Positions 21,728 through 32,654 of a stretch of 64,000 nucleotides of DNA are shown here, one piece after another (the stretch's first letter is position 1; the number at the start of each line of letters is the position of its first letter). The position numbers were made by a program, and so were the translations under genes. The notes beneath the pieces were generated by a model. That model did no database searches. It was not told where the DNA came from and was given only the letters and a program-made list of their open reading frames with translations. The DNA is taken from positions 66,397,072 to 66,461,071 of the forward strand of contig OU862907.1 of the NCBI GenBank assembly GCA_917880885.1, read 5' to 3'. The DNA is from Limnephilus marmoratus. Its lineage: Eukaryota > Arthropoda > Insecta > Trichoptera > Limnephilidae.

Positions 21728-23982
21728 CTTTTATTTATTTATTTATTGTTTGAAACATTTACAGAGTGTTAACAAATTATTGCATTAATATTATTACGTT
21801 GGAATATGAACTGATATTAACACTCCAATTAGAAATGTTCACAGCATGCGTAATTAAGGTTTAGTTGTTGCTAGACGGAGATGCTAGTAGTGAAAAGAAA
21901 ACAGAAATAATAATAATAATAAAAAAGAAATATAAGACATGAAATTTAAAACATGGTAAGTGTACAGAGAAAGAAACGTTTCTGGAAAGGATAATACAGT
22001 TAAAATAAAGAAAAGACATAATAATAAAGCAATTAACAATCGTGACATATCATCAATCCTGACATATCATCAATTAACAATAATTAAAAATCTTCTTCCA
22101 TGACATATCATGGTAGAAGATTTTTAATTTGTTTTTTAAAATATTCGAGACTGTTTGCGAAGATATCAATAAGGTCACATTCAATTGTGTTGTACAAACG
22201 ACACATTCGAGACAGTGGATTGAAGTATGCAATATTGTTATTAAATATTTCAATATGGAATATATTTTGACTTCTTAAGTTACGTCTATTAGGAACTTTA
22301 ATATGTATGTTGCTCAGACAATGAGTGGTTAAAAGTTTATCATGAATAATTTTATATAAACATATTAAGTCAGCAAATTGTCTTCTTTTTTCCAATGTTG
22401 TAAAATTAAAGTGTTGTAATCGTTCCTCATAGGATTGGAGTATGGCATTAAATCCAAGTTTAAATGATAGCAGTCTTAGGAATTTTTTTTGCACAGATTC
22501 AATTGTTTTAGAATATTTTAAATAATGTGGATTCCAGATAACACTCCCATATTCCAAATTACTTCTGACCAACGAGTTGTACAAGGTTATAATGGATTGG
22601 GGGTATTTAAATGGTTTTGATATTCTATGGATGAATCCAATCATTTTCAATGATTTACTTATAATTTTACTGATGTGTACATCAAACATAAACTTTGAAT
22701 CAAGAGTGATTCCTAGATCTCTTATAGTGGTGACTGCATTTAATAGAACATTATTAATGGAATATGCATAATCCTTTCGTCTTCTGTTACGAGTAAAAGT
22801 AATAATGTAACATTTTTCAATATTTAAAAACATATCGTTTTGAATGCACCAGTTATTTAGTGTGTAAAGGTCTTTTTGAAGCTTAACATGATCAGAATCA
22901 GTGGAAATTTTACGGTAAATCTTGAGATCATCGGCAAATAGAACAAAATCACAGCGTAACATGGGGCCAAGGTCATTAATAAAGATTAAAAATAGCAGAG
23001 GGCCAAGGTTAGACCCCTGGGGTACGCCTGATGTTACAATTACGGGAGGTGATTCGTACCCATTAATAAGTACTAATTGTGTTCTATGTTCCAAGTAAGA
23101 CTTAAACCATCTAAATAGATCACCGTGAATACCAATTCGATCAAGTTTCTGTAGTAAAATAGAATGGTTCACTTTATCAAACGCCTTTTGAAAATCTGCG
23201 TAAATGGCATCTACTTGAGTTCTTTCGTTAAAAGCATTACAAACGTAATCACAAAAGTCGAGAAGATTTGAGTTTGTGGATTTGTTGGGAACAAATCCAT
23301 GTTGATTGATGCATAATTGGGGTTTAAAGTGTGAAAATACAGAAATATAAATTATAGATTCAAAGGCTTTTGCAAAACACGATAAAATGCTGATAGGTCG
23401 ATAATTTTTCACAAAAGATTGATCACCAGATTTGTGTATTGGAACAATATTTGCATTTTTCCATAAATCTGGGAAAGTTCCTGTAGTTAATGATTCATTA
23501 TAAATTATAAAAAGTGGCTTAATCAGCGCGCTGGAACAACATCTTACAAACAAGGGAGGTATTTTGTCAGGTCCTGGGCCTTTGGATGTATCAATTTTTT
23601 CTAAACAAGATTTGATGGTTTCCATGCTAACGTTGATTTTGCCAAGATTAAATTGGTTGTTTTGTATAACTTTCGGCGTGGCAGTATATAATAAGGGATT
23701 AGATTGGGTATAAACGGATGCAAAATAATTAGAGAACAGATTGGCAATCTGTTGTCCATTATCTGCAGATATAGAGTCCAGGTGCATTAATTTGGGAATG
23801 CAATTAGTAGTGCGCATTGATTTTGAGTATGCCCAAAAAGCTTTTACATTTTCCTTTATGCCTTGTTCAACAGAGTTAATGTATGATGAATAGCATTCTT
23901 TTTGCATTTTTTTCGACCTTTTTCTTAGAATAGCAAACTCAGTATAGTCTAGTGGGTTTTTATTTTCTTTTCTCCACAATGA
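21728..23982 (-). mobile_element. 5'-truncated LINE (CR1/Jockey group)
   Basis: Minus-strand LINE ending in a (TTTA)n/(AAAT)n tail at 21728-21750. It splits a zinc-finger unit: CATGAAAAATGCTTTT on one side and GAGTAGAGTCAGCAAG on the other. It carries one long RT frame. Confidence 0.85.
22108..23979 (-). pseudogene. LINE reverse transcriptase, 5'-truncated but open
   Basis: 623 open codons. From the N-terminus: a linker region; KGPGPDKIPPLFV; NYRPISILSCFAKAFE; INQHGFVPNKST; DFQKAFDKVNH; GVPQGSNLGPLLF; and an intact FADD box at 22927-22938 (LFADDLKIY). The thumb region follows with LVRSNLEYGSVIWNP and VQKKFLRLL. The RT core looks catalytically complete. The APE endonuclease and ORF1 are missing because of 5' truncation, so it cannot move on its own. 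The first Met is internal, not a real start. Confidence 0.9.
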
Positions 23983-25487
23983 GTAGAGTCAGCAAGTGAA
24001 TTCATGGATATCGCTCTTAAGAACACAAATAGTTGCAGTCAGGACATGTAAAAGGTTTTCTCTTCTGTAAATCGCACGGTGGATTTATAAATTGTCCTTT
24101 TGAGAACTTGTACACTTAACTGCATTCTGGACAGGAAAAAGGGTTTTTGTCCACTGTGCGTTAATATGTGATTTTTAGTGACTCTTTGTAGAACATGAAT
24201 AGTGCAGTGGAAACATGTAAAAGGTTTTATATCACTTTGAGTTAGCAAATGATTTCTAAGAAGTTCCTTTACACAACATGAATAATTGCAGTCGGGACAT
24301 GAAAAAGGTTTTTTGTCCAGTGTGGTTCAACACGTGAACTTTTGGATACCGTTGTGTAGCGCATGAATAGTCGCAATCGGGACAAGAAAAATGTTTTTCG
24401 TCACTGTGAGTTAGCAAGTGCCGTTTTCGTTATTTTTTTTTCGAGAAATAGAATAGTTGCAGTCAGGACATGAAATGGATTTTTCTCCACTGTGGGTAAA
24501 CATGGGTAATTTTGAGATTTCTCTTCGTATTACATGAATAGTTGCAGTCGGAACATGAAAACGGTTTTTCTACACTGTGAGTCAGCAAGTGACTTCTTAG
24601 ATATCTCTTTAGAGGACACGAATAGTTGCAGTCAGAATATGAAAATGGTTTTTATCTTCTGTGAATCATACTGTTGATTTTTAAATCTTCCCTTTGAGAA
24701 CTTGTATATCTGCATTCGGGACGTGGAAAAACGTTTAACTCCACTATGGGTCATAGTGGAGTAAAGTGTTGCTCCACAGGGAAAACTTAGGGAAATTACT
24801 TTCCTCAGGGCCTCCTCACTTAAGCTAATGTAAAAGAAAGTATGTGTTGTAAAACCATGTAGGTTTATTCTAGGTAAGACAGTGTTAAATTGTGGAGATC
24901 TGGAAGGAATACAAGGCCGATAAAAATAATAATATTCTCAATTTTTTTCATAAATGAAAATATGAATAAATAAAATGTATCGCGAGTTAGAAATCACTTG
25001 TTTTATTTATTACCGCAAACGCGATAAAATCAAGAAAAAGGGTATTTAAGCGACATTTCAGTACGTTGCGCAAATTAATTGTGACTTTCAGGTAAAAATT
25101 GTTATTTGGGTGTTACGTAACGCTTAGGGAGGGGGGGGGGGGGGTTGAACAGGAAAACGTTACGGCGCGTTACATGGGGGGGAGGGGGGGTCAAAAATCT
25201 TCAAAAATTGCGTTACGTAATACTTGAACGCTCCCTTATTCTAATGTGCCATTCGTGTGGAAAACATTCTTTTTTTTAAAATGATTTTCGGCTATGTAAT
25301 TATCGTTTTTTCACACCTTTAAAATTATGTCCCGTCTTTCCGGTTTATAAAAAATGGTCTGATTTTATGGATTGAAATTTTCAAAAAATCCCCAGGGTTT
25401 CAAAAATACGATTAAAAAAAAATACAGAATGTCTTAGAATATTTGCCTAAACCGGAAATTTAAAAAAAAAATGTAATGCAAGTGGCC

Positions 25488-25740
25488 TATTAATTCCTTT
25501 CTACCTACTTAACTGTTAAATTCAAATTTATATTAAATTAAATGAAAGCCAATCACTTTGTAAAACACAATTTCATCAAATTTATTTCGTTAAGTAAGTA
25601 TCTTAACAACAGTGCTTCTCCGATTTAATTTTTTTTTTAAAGAACAAATATTTTTTTTTTAATGTGTATACAGTGTTCTGTATTTTCAGTGTCATTGCAC
25701 TTTAAAAGAATATTTGACAGGTAAGTTGGTGTTACCAGCC
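25488..25740. other. No feature recognised
   Basis: Short AT-rich stretch between two Harbinger-type regions. An isolated exon-like stretch (TTTTCAG...GACAG|GTAAGT, 25690-25721) is discussed under rejected items. Confidence 0.4.
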
Positions 25741-26617
25741 TACAAATTTTAACGGGGGGGTCTTGCGAAACGTTACTGTGATGACCGTGACCAGCTATTA
25801 ACATTACTTCTGGACTCCGTTGTATGGATCCAGATTCCTCGTGATGGTGATCTCAGTACAGGGTGAGGTTGCCAATAATAAGACAAGTGCTTCGTAGGAA
25901 GTCTGATGCAAAGAGGACAATCGACAGCAATCTCACCCTTTTATATGTTCCTCATGCTGTCTCACTCATACACGCATGTCTCTTTCATACTGCAAAGCAG
26001 GGTACTCACCTAGAGTGAGTATCTGATACTGTATCAATCTGCAAGTGGGTACGGCTTACCGCGTAGTGGGTAACCGCGTATCCGCCTTCGTGCTCGCAGT
26101 GAAACCGCCGTCGGCGGGTCACTGCGAGCACACTGCGCTCCACGCGCGAGCGGCTCGCAGTAGACTCGTGCCTACGTACTCACTTGATACAGTATCAGAT
26201 ACGCTACAGGTTACACGGTTAGGTGAGTACCCTGCTCAAGACATACGTTCACCACAGTTACTGTGCGTTACGAGGGGGGGGGGGTTCGAACAATGCGTTA
26301 CGTAACATGTTTTTCTTTATTTAAATAAAAAAAACCTGGGAATTAAAATCTTCCAAGTTGGCAAACCTTTTCGTTATCGAAATCTCTTTGTTTTATTTAT
26401 TACCGCAAACGCGATTAAAACAAGAAAAAAGGTATTTAAGCGACTTTCCAGTACTTTGCGCAACTTAATTGTGACTTTCAGATAAAAATTGTCACTTGGG
26501 CGTTACGTAACGTTTAGGGGGGGGGGTACAGAAAAACGTTACGGCGCGTTACAGGGGGGGGGGAGGGGGTATCAAAAATCTTCAAAAATTGCATTACGTA
26601 ATACTTGAACGCCCCCT
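25741..26617. mobile_element. Truncated Harbinger-like element
   Basis: The right TIR, GCATTACGTAATACTTGAACGCC up to CCCC at about 26617, and the G-rich GCGTTACG subterminal blocks match the 20623-25235 element (CATGTTTTTCTTTATTTAAAT at 26309 equals 20738). The left end is not intact. A 237-bp inverted-repeat element lies inside. Confidence 0.7.
25998..26234. mobile_element. Foldback MITE with CAGGGTACTCACCTA ends
   Basis: CAGGGTACTCACCTA at 25998-26012 and its exact inverse TAGGTGAGTACCCTG at 26220-26234. The inner inverted pairs are TGATACTGTATCA / TGATACAGTATCA and GTGCTCGCAGTGA / TCACTGCGAGCAC, so most of the element can fold on itself. No clear target duplication. Confidence 0.8.
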
Positions 26618-26652
26618 AATGTGATATAAATCTGAAACAGACTACAATCTAT

Positions 26653-27436
26653 TAGGCTTGTTGAAAAAGTATCGATATATCGATGTATCAATATTTTTAA
26701 TTCAATACATCGATATTTTTAGCCGATATATTTTGATCCGATAAATCAATAAATCGATACAAAATATCCAATATCGTAAATTGTATAAAAAACGATATTT
26801 TTTTATTTATGTTACTAATGTCACTAGAATCCAAAAACGTATAGGAACGAACGGAAAAAAATAACTGTATTGGGTCATGACATCTGGCGGTTGAAATTTT
26901 AACTATAGCTTACAAATCTATTGTCTTTGCATTAGTATTTGTGATCACTAATACTATCTCATATGTGTATGCTATTTTTTGCCATTTTTTCTAAGCCACT
27001 CCTGTGTTGGTTCCCAATTGTCTATGATTATTGACTATACCTTGTTCCAAACATGAAGTCCTTTTTGACAGATTAATACGCCAATAGAATGTTACTGAGA
27101 CGCATACAAACTTTGTATGCATCTCAGTTTACATATAAGTTAGAAGACAGCTTTTTAGTTTTTGATATTTTTGTAATTATTACCTAATAAAAATGAATAC
27201 TGATAAAAATACCTTCACTTTTATTGAGATTTTTGTACATTAAAATAATGCACATTGTGAATAAAAATTACTATTGATAATATTGAGCTGAATACACTAT
27301 TATTTTAAAAGCGCAAAATCTTTTGAAAATTTGACCGATATATCGATATTTTTTCCTCGATATATCGAAGTTGATATTTTAATAAATATCGGTACATCGA
27401 AATATCGATATTTTTTTTTCACTTTCAACATCCCTG
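26653..27436. mobile_element. hAT-like MITE rich in TATCGATA
   Basis: Ends TAGGCTTGTTGAAAAAGTATCG and (inverse) CAGGGATGTTGAAAGTG, with 8-bp flanks CAATCTAT (26645-26652) and CAATCTGT (27437-27444). An 8-bp duplication and CAGGG-type end fit hAT. Both subterminal regions are dense in ATCGATAT. Confidence 0.75.
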
Positions 27437-27594
27437 CAATCTGTTTGTAACGGGAACCTTTCGAAGGGGTTAGTATATTTATGCTTTCGAAAGTCACGAC
27501 AAAATGGCGCTGATCGGCGTTTGATGGCAGTGTTAGTTTTAAATTTGTGTAAAAGGTCAACTAAGTAACTGTATGATCGTTTTGTTGTTTTTAG

Positions 27595-27698
27595 GTGAAT
27601 GCTGTTATCGGGAGAAAACGGGTGAATGGGGGACTTGCAAGAAGCTAACGGAATGCCCCGTAGCTCTGGCGGCGGTCAAGTACAACATTAATCCACAG
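27595..27698 (+). CDS. CLIP-domain gene, exon A (first half of CLIP domain 1)
   Basis: Internal exon between TTTTTAG and GTAAAC. It is phase 1 at the start (the Gly codon is split) and phase 0 at the end. It encodes (G)ECCYREKTGEWGTCKKLTEC and a short helix ending NINPQ. This is the N-terminal half of an arthropod CLIP domain: GE.C ... G.C....C. CLIP domains are disulfide-linked knobs on secreted immune serine proteases and homologues that mediate cascade docking. There is one extra Cys beside Cys1. It joins exon B (35730) to complete the domain. Upstream exons, with signal peptide, were not found in the window. Recognised by motif only. Confidence 0.85.
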
Positions 27699-27732
27699 GT
27701 AAACAAACATAGAACATTATGTAGTGTATTAT

Positions 27733-28012
27733 TAGTAGACCTGCCCTAAGTGATAAAAGCGTATTATTTCCCCCTCCCCATACTGGTTCCATTGGAACTG
27801 GCTGGGATTGAATATGGCTTCGCGTGAATCTAAAAAATGTGACGTCATCATTCTTCTGCGAGCTAGCGTCGAGGGCTCATCGGTACATTTTACGAAATAA
27901 CACTGCAAAAAACATAGATTGTGTTTTGAAAACGTGTAAATATATATTATCACTCGAGATACATGGCGCGTGCTCGTCGATGTTTACGGGGTAAGTAAAT
28001 TATGAAAAATTT
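27733..28012 (+). repeat. Dispersed repeat U, left part (right part at 32838-32945)
   Basis: Nearly identical to 50630-50895. The match resumes at 32838-32945 (matching 50900-51000), so the unit at 50630 is the uninterrupted form and 28013-32837 is an insertion. Contains TGATAAAAGCGTATTATTTCC and GTGACGTCATCATTCTTCTGC. Lies 35 bp after CLIP exon A. Confidence 0.85.
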
Positions 28013-28423
28013 GGGTAATTATCGGTTCGGATTGGCCACGCTTATTACGAATATTTTTTAGAAAAAAACTTTAGATTCGCCTTAATTACTATAAAAGGAA
28101 ACTTTTTGGCTTTGGGGCGGCGGAAAATAACGCATTTTAATTTTCAATTGCATAAAACCAAAATTCACTTCGCGAAACGACACAGCGAAAATCCGCGGCC
28201 ATCTCTGTCACTGTTGTGACTGTTGCGTTGTGTTATATTGGTATCCTTGATAAATTAACAAGAGCTAATACGACTCAGACTGTAGCTGACTTCGTGGGAT
28301 ACCTACATGAAGTACCGCCAAATTATGAAAACGCAGCAGAATTATTATGTTAACAAACCTCTATTCGTTTATATATTTGTTATTACGAAATTTAGAATAT
28401 TAAATGAATAAAGGTCTTTAGGC

Positions 28424-28566
28424 AAGTTTTTTTACATTGAAAAAATTTTTTTTACATTGAAAATTATTTTTTTAAGTAAAAAAAAAAAACGCGGCGTTTT
28501 TTTTTTTTACTTAAAAAAATAATTTTCAATGTAAAAAAAATTTTTTCAATTTAAAAAAAAATTTTC
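28424..28566. repeat. Large AT-rich palindrome
   Basis: Inverted arms of about 65-70 bp centred on CGCGGCG (28491-28497). Left has TACATTGAAAATTATTTTTTT then AAGTAAAAA; right has the mirrored complement. Capable of forming a long hairpin. Confidence 0.9.
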
Positions 28567-28923
28567 GAAGTAAAAAAAAGTTTTTAAAGTTAAAAAAACT
28601 TGTCTGAAAACCTATTGTACATAAAACACAATTGGTTTCAGAATATTTTTGTTTTTGAGGTGTTATGCCGTGTTGCGCCACCTACCTCCTTTAGCCAACG
28701 TTTCGGACAGCGTTGCAGTGAAGTGATTCTGATTAGAGGTTAGTTTACATTATATTATTATTAATTCTGTTTTTCATAATTACGCGCCTTTTCATGTATT
28801 CACGAAGTCAGCTACATTCGTATAGATCTAGCTCTAGTTTGTATCAGGGATACCAATCCAACACAACACACAGTGACACAGGGGGGTATAACTCCGATCC
28901 AAATTTTCAACCAAGTCCAAAGA

Positions 28924-30376
28924 CAGCGCCGGATCTGCCATACGTTCAAAAACGTGCAAAAAACCTGGCGCCAACTCCGAAGGGGCGCCGTGAGAAAATA
29001 ATATTATATTCAAAATTTGTTATAATATTCCCTGAATCGTTTAAAAACTACCCATAGTACGAAATAATTACTACGCTCTAGCAACACTTTCCAAAGATAC
29101 AGACTGCGCACGCATCTGGTTTTAATTCAACGAAATTCAACGATTTACGGATATATAGTCAGTTACAGAATTTTTTTACAAATTCCATATATTTAGTTTA
29201 AACGTAAGATCTATTTTTCCATATATCTTTTACTGTCTTTTACGACGAATGAGTGCGATCCAAATTCATTAACCAATCACAGCGCCGTACTTTTATTCAA
29301 CAGAACAAACAAACCGACGGCGCCTTTCAAAGTGCTTTTGCACGATTTAAGTCTCTAAGAGAATGTGGTTAAAGACCATTTTCTTATGAAATCTTCAGTA
29401 AATTCAAAATTCCATTAGCATAAACATCGCACGGTTTGCAAGGTTGCAACTTGTTAACAGTTTCATCATTGTTTTGACAGTTGAAGTTCCTTAAATGTAC
29501 CTATAATTAATTTCTATTAGATTTGTTATTTTACAGTCAGTAATAATCAGTGTAAGCGTCTTTCGTAAGCCGTTGATACCATAGATACGTTTGTGTTTGT
29601 TCGCTCAAACAGAACACAGGGGAAATGGAAATGCAAGGTACAAATTTGAGGTTATATTATTAGATTTTTTAATTTATAACTACATTTCTATTGGTTGTTA
29701 GAGGTTGTGGATTGTGGATTACAATGAATAGAACAATAATTAAAAAAAACTTTCAGGCTCGCAGAATCTAAAACTTAGAATTAAAGAGCATAATGACATA
29801 AAAAAACTCGTTTCCATTGGGAATTTTTTAATTCCAATTTCTCCAGCACCGATAAAAAATGATGTCCCGCGCAATGACGTTACAATGGTCCCGAGCACAT
29901 CTAAACAGAAATCTATCGCACAAATTCCTCCGGTCGAATTATTAGAAGATAAAAATAACGTTACTGATAGCAGTTTAAATTTAATTCTGTTTTCAGAGCT
30001 TGAATTGAAAGATCCCGGATGCTGGCCAAAGTTATCTCAAAATTCCATTAGTTTATTAGTTCAGGAAGGTCCTGTACAATTGCAAGGTTTTGATTTTCCT
30101 ATTACGAACAAGCGTAAATTTAATACTAAGTATTATTACAAGAAACTGCCTAATGGAGAAGAATTACATAGATCGTGGCTTATTTATTCGAAAACTTTAG
30201 ATAGGGTTACACCCTTTATATGTCTTGATTTTATTTGATAAATTAGTGTAAAAAAAAAAAATTAAATTGAAAAAAAAAATTGAGGTAAACGAATTTTTAA
30301 TCAAAATAAAAATGTAGGGGGGGGGCGCCATCGGTACCTACTGCACAGGGCGCTAGATTTCGTAGATCCGGCCCTG
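28924..30376 (+). mobile_element. hAT transposon, internally deleted, with 8-bp TSD
   Basis: Left end CAGCGCCGGATCTGCC (28924) and right end, inverse CAGGGCCGGATCTACG (to 30376), are flanked by the perfect 8-bp duplication TCCAAAGA (28916-28923, 30377-30384). CAGGGCCGGAT termini and an 8-bp duplication are hAT hallmarks. It encodes only the N-terminal part of a transposase. Confidence 0.93.
29625..30238 (+). pseudogene. Truncated hAT transposase N-terminus (TTF-type zinc finger region), two exons
   Basis: Exon 1 at 29625-29637 (ATG plus four codons) ends G|GTACAA. The acceptor TTTCAG (to 29756) opens exon 2 at 29757-30238. Joined, they give an in-frame product of about 164 residues ending at TGA 30236-30238. 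The segment DPGCWPKLSQNSI...GPVQLQGFDFPI...RKFNTKYYYKKLPNGEELHRSWLIYSKTLDRV is the TTF-type finger/N-terminal region of ZMYM-like hAT transposases. Normally a Cys pair and the RNase-H DDE core follow, but here the frame ends in ICLDFI. The catalytic part is deleted. A DNA-binding-only product could in principle repress relatives, which is inference. Confidence 0.75.
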
Positions 30377-30620
30377 TCCAAAGATAGATAATATCTATGA
30401 TTGTGTGACGACAAGGTCTCTCGACCAATGGGAAAACTTTGAATTTCTATGGAAAAGCTTTTGACAGCTGGGTGAAATAATAAATCAAAATGGTTGCTCG
30501 CAACGGTTTATTTACATGCGACGCGAATTCAAAATTTGCTTCCTAAACAAGTAAAATAGGCGCGATGTGAATTTAGCAGCCTTGAATAGGTTGATTATCC
30601 GATTTTGAGAACTCGTGCAT

Positions 30621-30876
30621 ATGTTTGTGGCTACTACTATCGCAAAACGTCTCATTTCGCGATATAATGATGCTCCTCGTGAAAACCATTATAATCTGCA
30701 GGTACAAATATTTATATGAAACATTTCTGCATTTATCTTGTTTTGTTTTTATCTGTCGGTCTGTCTTGACGTATCTCATGAGATATTTTCTTCAATATTT
30801 TCAGCTAGAAACACCAAATCCTACCCTTACAGCTGACAGCCTGGTGGAGATTACTAGTGTCATTCCCCTAAAGTAG
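30621..30876 (+). CDS. Candidate two-exon reading frame, C-terminal part of unknown protein
   Basis: 30621-30701 (27 codons, ...RYNDAPRENHYNLQ) ends CTGCAG|GTACAA. 30805-30876 starts after TTTTCAG and reads LETPNPTLTADSLVEITS... to TAG at 30874-30876. Both borders are phase 0 and the 103-bp gap fits a small intron. The composition looks protein-like rather than random. A stop (TGA 30606-30608) lies just upstream unless an acceptor is used there. It sits inside the 28013-32837 element and may be a captured host gene end or part of that element's own gene. I do not recognise it. Confidence 0.35.
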
Positions 30877-31199
30877 AGAGCACGTTCCACGAGCGACGGC
30901 CCGCACCCACAGGTCTCAGAGTTTGTTTGAATTTTACCGTATTATAATAATACATATAAAAGCATTAATTTAGCACCTTAATGATGACATATGATTGTTT
31001 GTTGTAGGTATTGCAGTAGGACAGTAACGTTGTGATGTCATGTCAGGAGATGGGGGCTGACGTGTTCCACCACTCTCTTGCACCGCTGTTCTTGAGAGGA
31101 CATAAGAAGGAGGAAGAGTACTCCATGGACTGGACCAGGATGCAACAGGACCAATATATTCTCAGTACGCTTAGCTTTTCTAAATTTGTTCTATTTTTA

Positions 31200-32092
31200 T
31201 CAGGAGAGTACACACATTGTGCAATATAGTTGTGAACTTGAAGCAGGTGGATGAGTTTGTATATCGTGGGAAGTATGTGTATGAGAGACGGGAAGGCTGA
31301 TAGAGATATTGAAAGAAGGGTAAATGTAAGTAAATCTATTAATAAAGGACTGAATGCCATTGGCGCTAACAAAAAACTGTTTAAAGAAGCGAAACTAGCA
31401 GTCCGCAACGGAATGCTGGTATCTACCCTGATGTATGGCAGTGAGGCATGGAACTGGCAGAGGAAAGTGGACTGAATGTCCTGTATATTTTCTGCCTGTA
31501 CAGAGTATAAATAAAATAATATATGTACATTTTATATGCAGCAAAGCGTTCATTGGTCAAATCGTTGTACATATAGTTTCATATCAATGATCGATGAACC
31601 GGTGGATGCAAGTTTTAGCCATAAGTTTGTTATAATGGATTGTCTACTTTGTAGTTGGAATTAGATTGTAGAAATATAAGTCTGTGCAGAGCACCTTTGA
31701 GGTAACTTTTTACAAAAATGGCGCTATACAAATCATCCAAATATTATTATTATTTATGATCAAGCAATGCAATGCAAGGCTGATCATAATGAGTAAGATT
31801 AAGAAAGGGACCCTCAGATGGTGTGGGCATGTAGAGCGAATGAACGAAGCGTGGGGTGTAAGTAGAATATATGACACAGATGTGAGTGGTAGATGAAATC
31901 AGGGACGCCAGAGGAAAACCTGACACGATCAAGGGGATCCGATACTTGCGTCGGGCCACGTCAAGAGTCAGAAATAGTATGTATGAGTTGATGTGCGAGT
32001 GTGAATGAGGCAAAGAGTGTGTGCCAAGAACGAGTTGTTTGACGGTCCGTCCTATCGGCCTACCCCTGCGGGGAAACGGCGTGATGTTAGTT
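31200..32092 (+). mobile_element. LINE family T, 3' part, interrupted
   Basis: 31245-31475 encodes QVDEFVYRGKYV...IERRVNVSKSINKGLNAIGANKKL, LMYGSEAWNWQRK. The family sequence resumes at about 31760 (MSKIKKGTLRWCGHVERMNE) and ends GGCGTGATGTTAG at 32092. About 280 bp of unrelated AT-rich sequence lies between. All frames are broken. Confidence 0.8.
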
Positions 32093-32099
32093 TTTCTTG

Positions 32100-32654
32100 T
32101 ATTTACTGTTTTTAATAAAATACTAAAATGTTTAATTGAGTTATTCATTTTTCTGTTGTAACCAGAGAAATGTCAAAGTCGATACTATCGTAGGAAAGCT
32201 AAATCTTATTTGAAATCGTTCTTCCCCTTTTGAAGGGATTGAAATTTCAAGTAATTTTAGGTTATTTTTACGACAGTTGGTTTCTTCATAGGGCAACGGG
32301 TTTCAATCTAATAAAGCTCTGTCCGGAGAAAATGAGCCGTAAAGAAAAGTAAGCTCATTTTCTCAAGGCAGTAATCTGTCAGATGCAGCTCTGTTGCCCT
32401 GGGGAACATTTTGACATTTAATTTTATTTTTAAAATAATATTTTGGGCTAATAAATTGGGTAGGTACCGAAAGATAATTATATTGTTTATGGTCGAGCCT
32501 TTTATTTTTTTCCTCTATCCTTTGTTTATGGTATGTGTGACGACAAAGTCTCAAATCGAATAAAAAGTCGTTAAATATAGGTATGTATATGATCAAATAG
32601 CGTTGACATTTGGCCCATGCAAAAAGCACGAAGTTATCAATCTAATGACTGGTT
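32100..32654. other. No gene; one small hairpin
   Basis: AT-rich interior of the 28013-32837 element. AGAAAATGAGC ... GCTCATTTTCT (about 32326-32361) is an 11-bp stem. Confidence 0.45.

Larger units (their letters stand above)
21225..24745 (-). pseudogene. Decayed C2H2 zinc-finger array inside the Harbinger-like element
   Basis: On the minus strand a roughly 84-bp unit recurs at least ten times on the two sides of an inserted LINE (21225-21722 and 23985-24745). Each encodes parts of KPFSCPDCNYSC...L..H...TH, the classic C2H2 finger with its linker. Frames are broken by frequent indels: 24248-24039 reads KPFTCFHC...HILTHSGQKPFF and then loses its cysteines. It looks like a captured host zinc-finger gene or a zinc-finger ORF carried by the element, now dead. 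It would have bound DNA. Confidence 0.75.
20623..25235. mobile_element. Harbinger-like element with TTA duplication
   Basis: TIRs GGGGCCGTTCAAGTATTACG (20623) and ...CGTAATACTTGAACGCTCCC (to 25235), followed by G-rich subterminal tracts next to GCGTTACG. TTA flanks both ends (20620-20622, 25236-25238). The second copy of the host element (about 35328) is the empty site with a single TTA. PIF/Harbinger elements make 3-bp TTA/TAA duplications. No Harbinger transposase or Myb-like gene is visible inside; the interior is zinc-finger-like sequence plus a LINE. Confidence 0.85.
20066..25487. mobile_element. TIR element with GGCCACTTGCAT ends and TA duplication, copy 1
   Basis: Starts GGCCACTTGCATGGATTTC and ends GTAATGCAAGTGGCC, with TA on each side. 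Shares 20066-20622 and 25239-25487 with a second copy (34315-35568) that lacks the 4.6-kb internal insertion. TA duplication suggests the mariner superfamily; no transposase is present. Confidence 0.85.

Noticed and set aside
25690..25721. Possible 31-bp exon upstream of CLIP exon A (TTTTCAG ... GACAG|GTAAGT)
   Set aside because: The borders look good and the joined frame is open, but it is too short, has no CLIP-like residues and its upstream partner is missing. It would need transcript evidence.
26045..26305. 86-codon + strand frame
   Set aside because: Lies across the inverted repeats of a foldback MITE; no homology-like motif.
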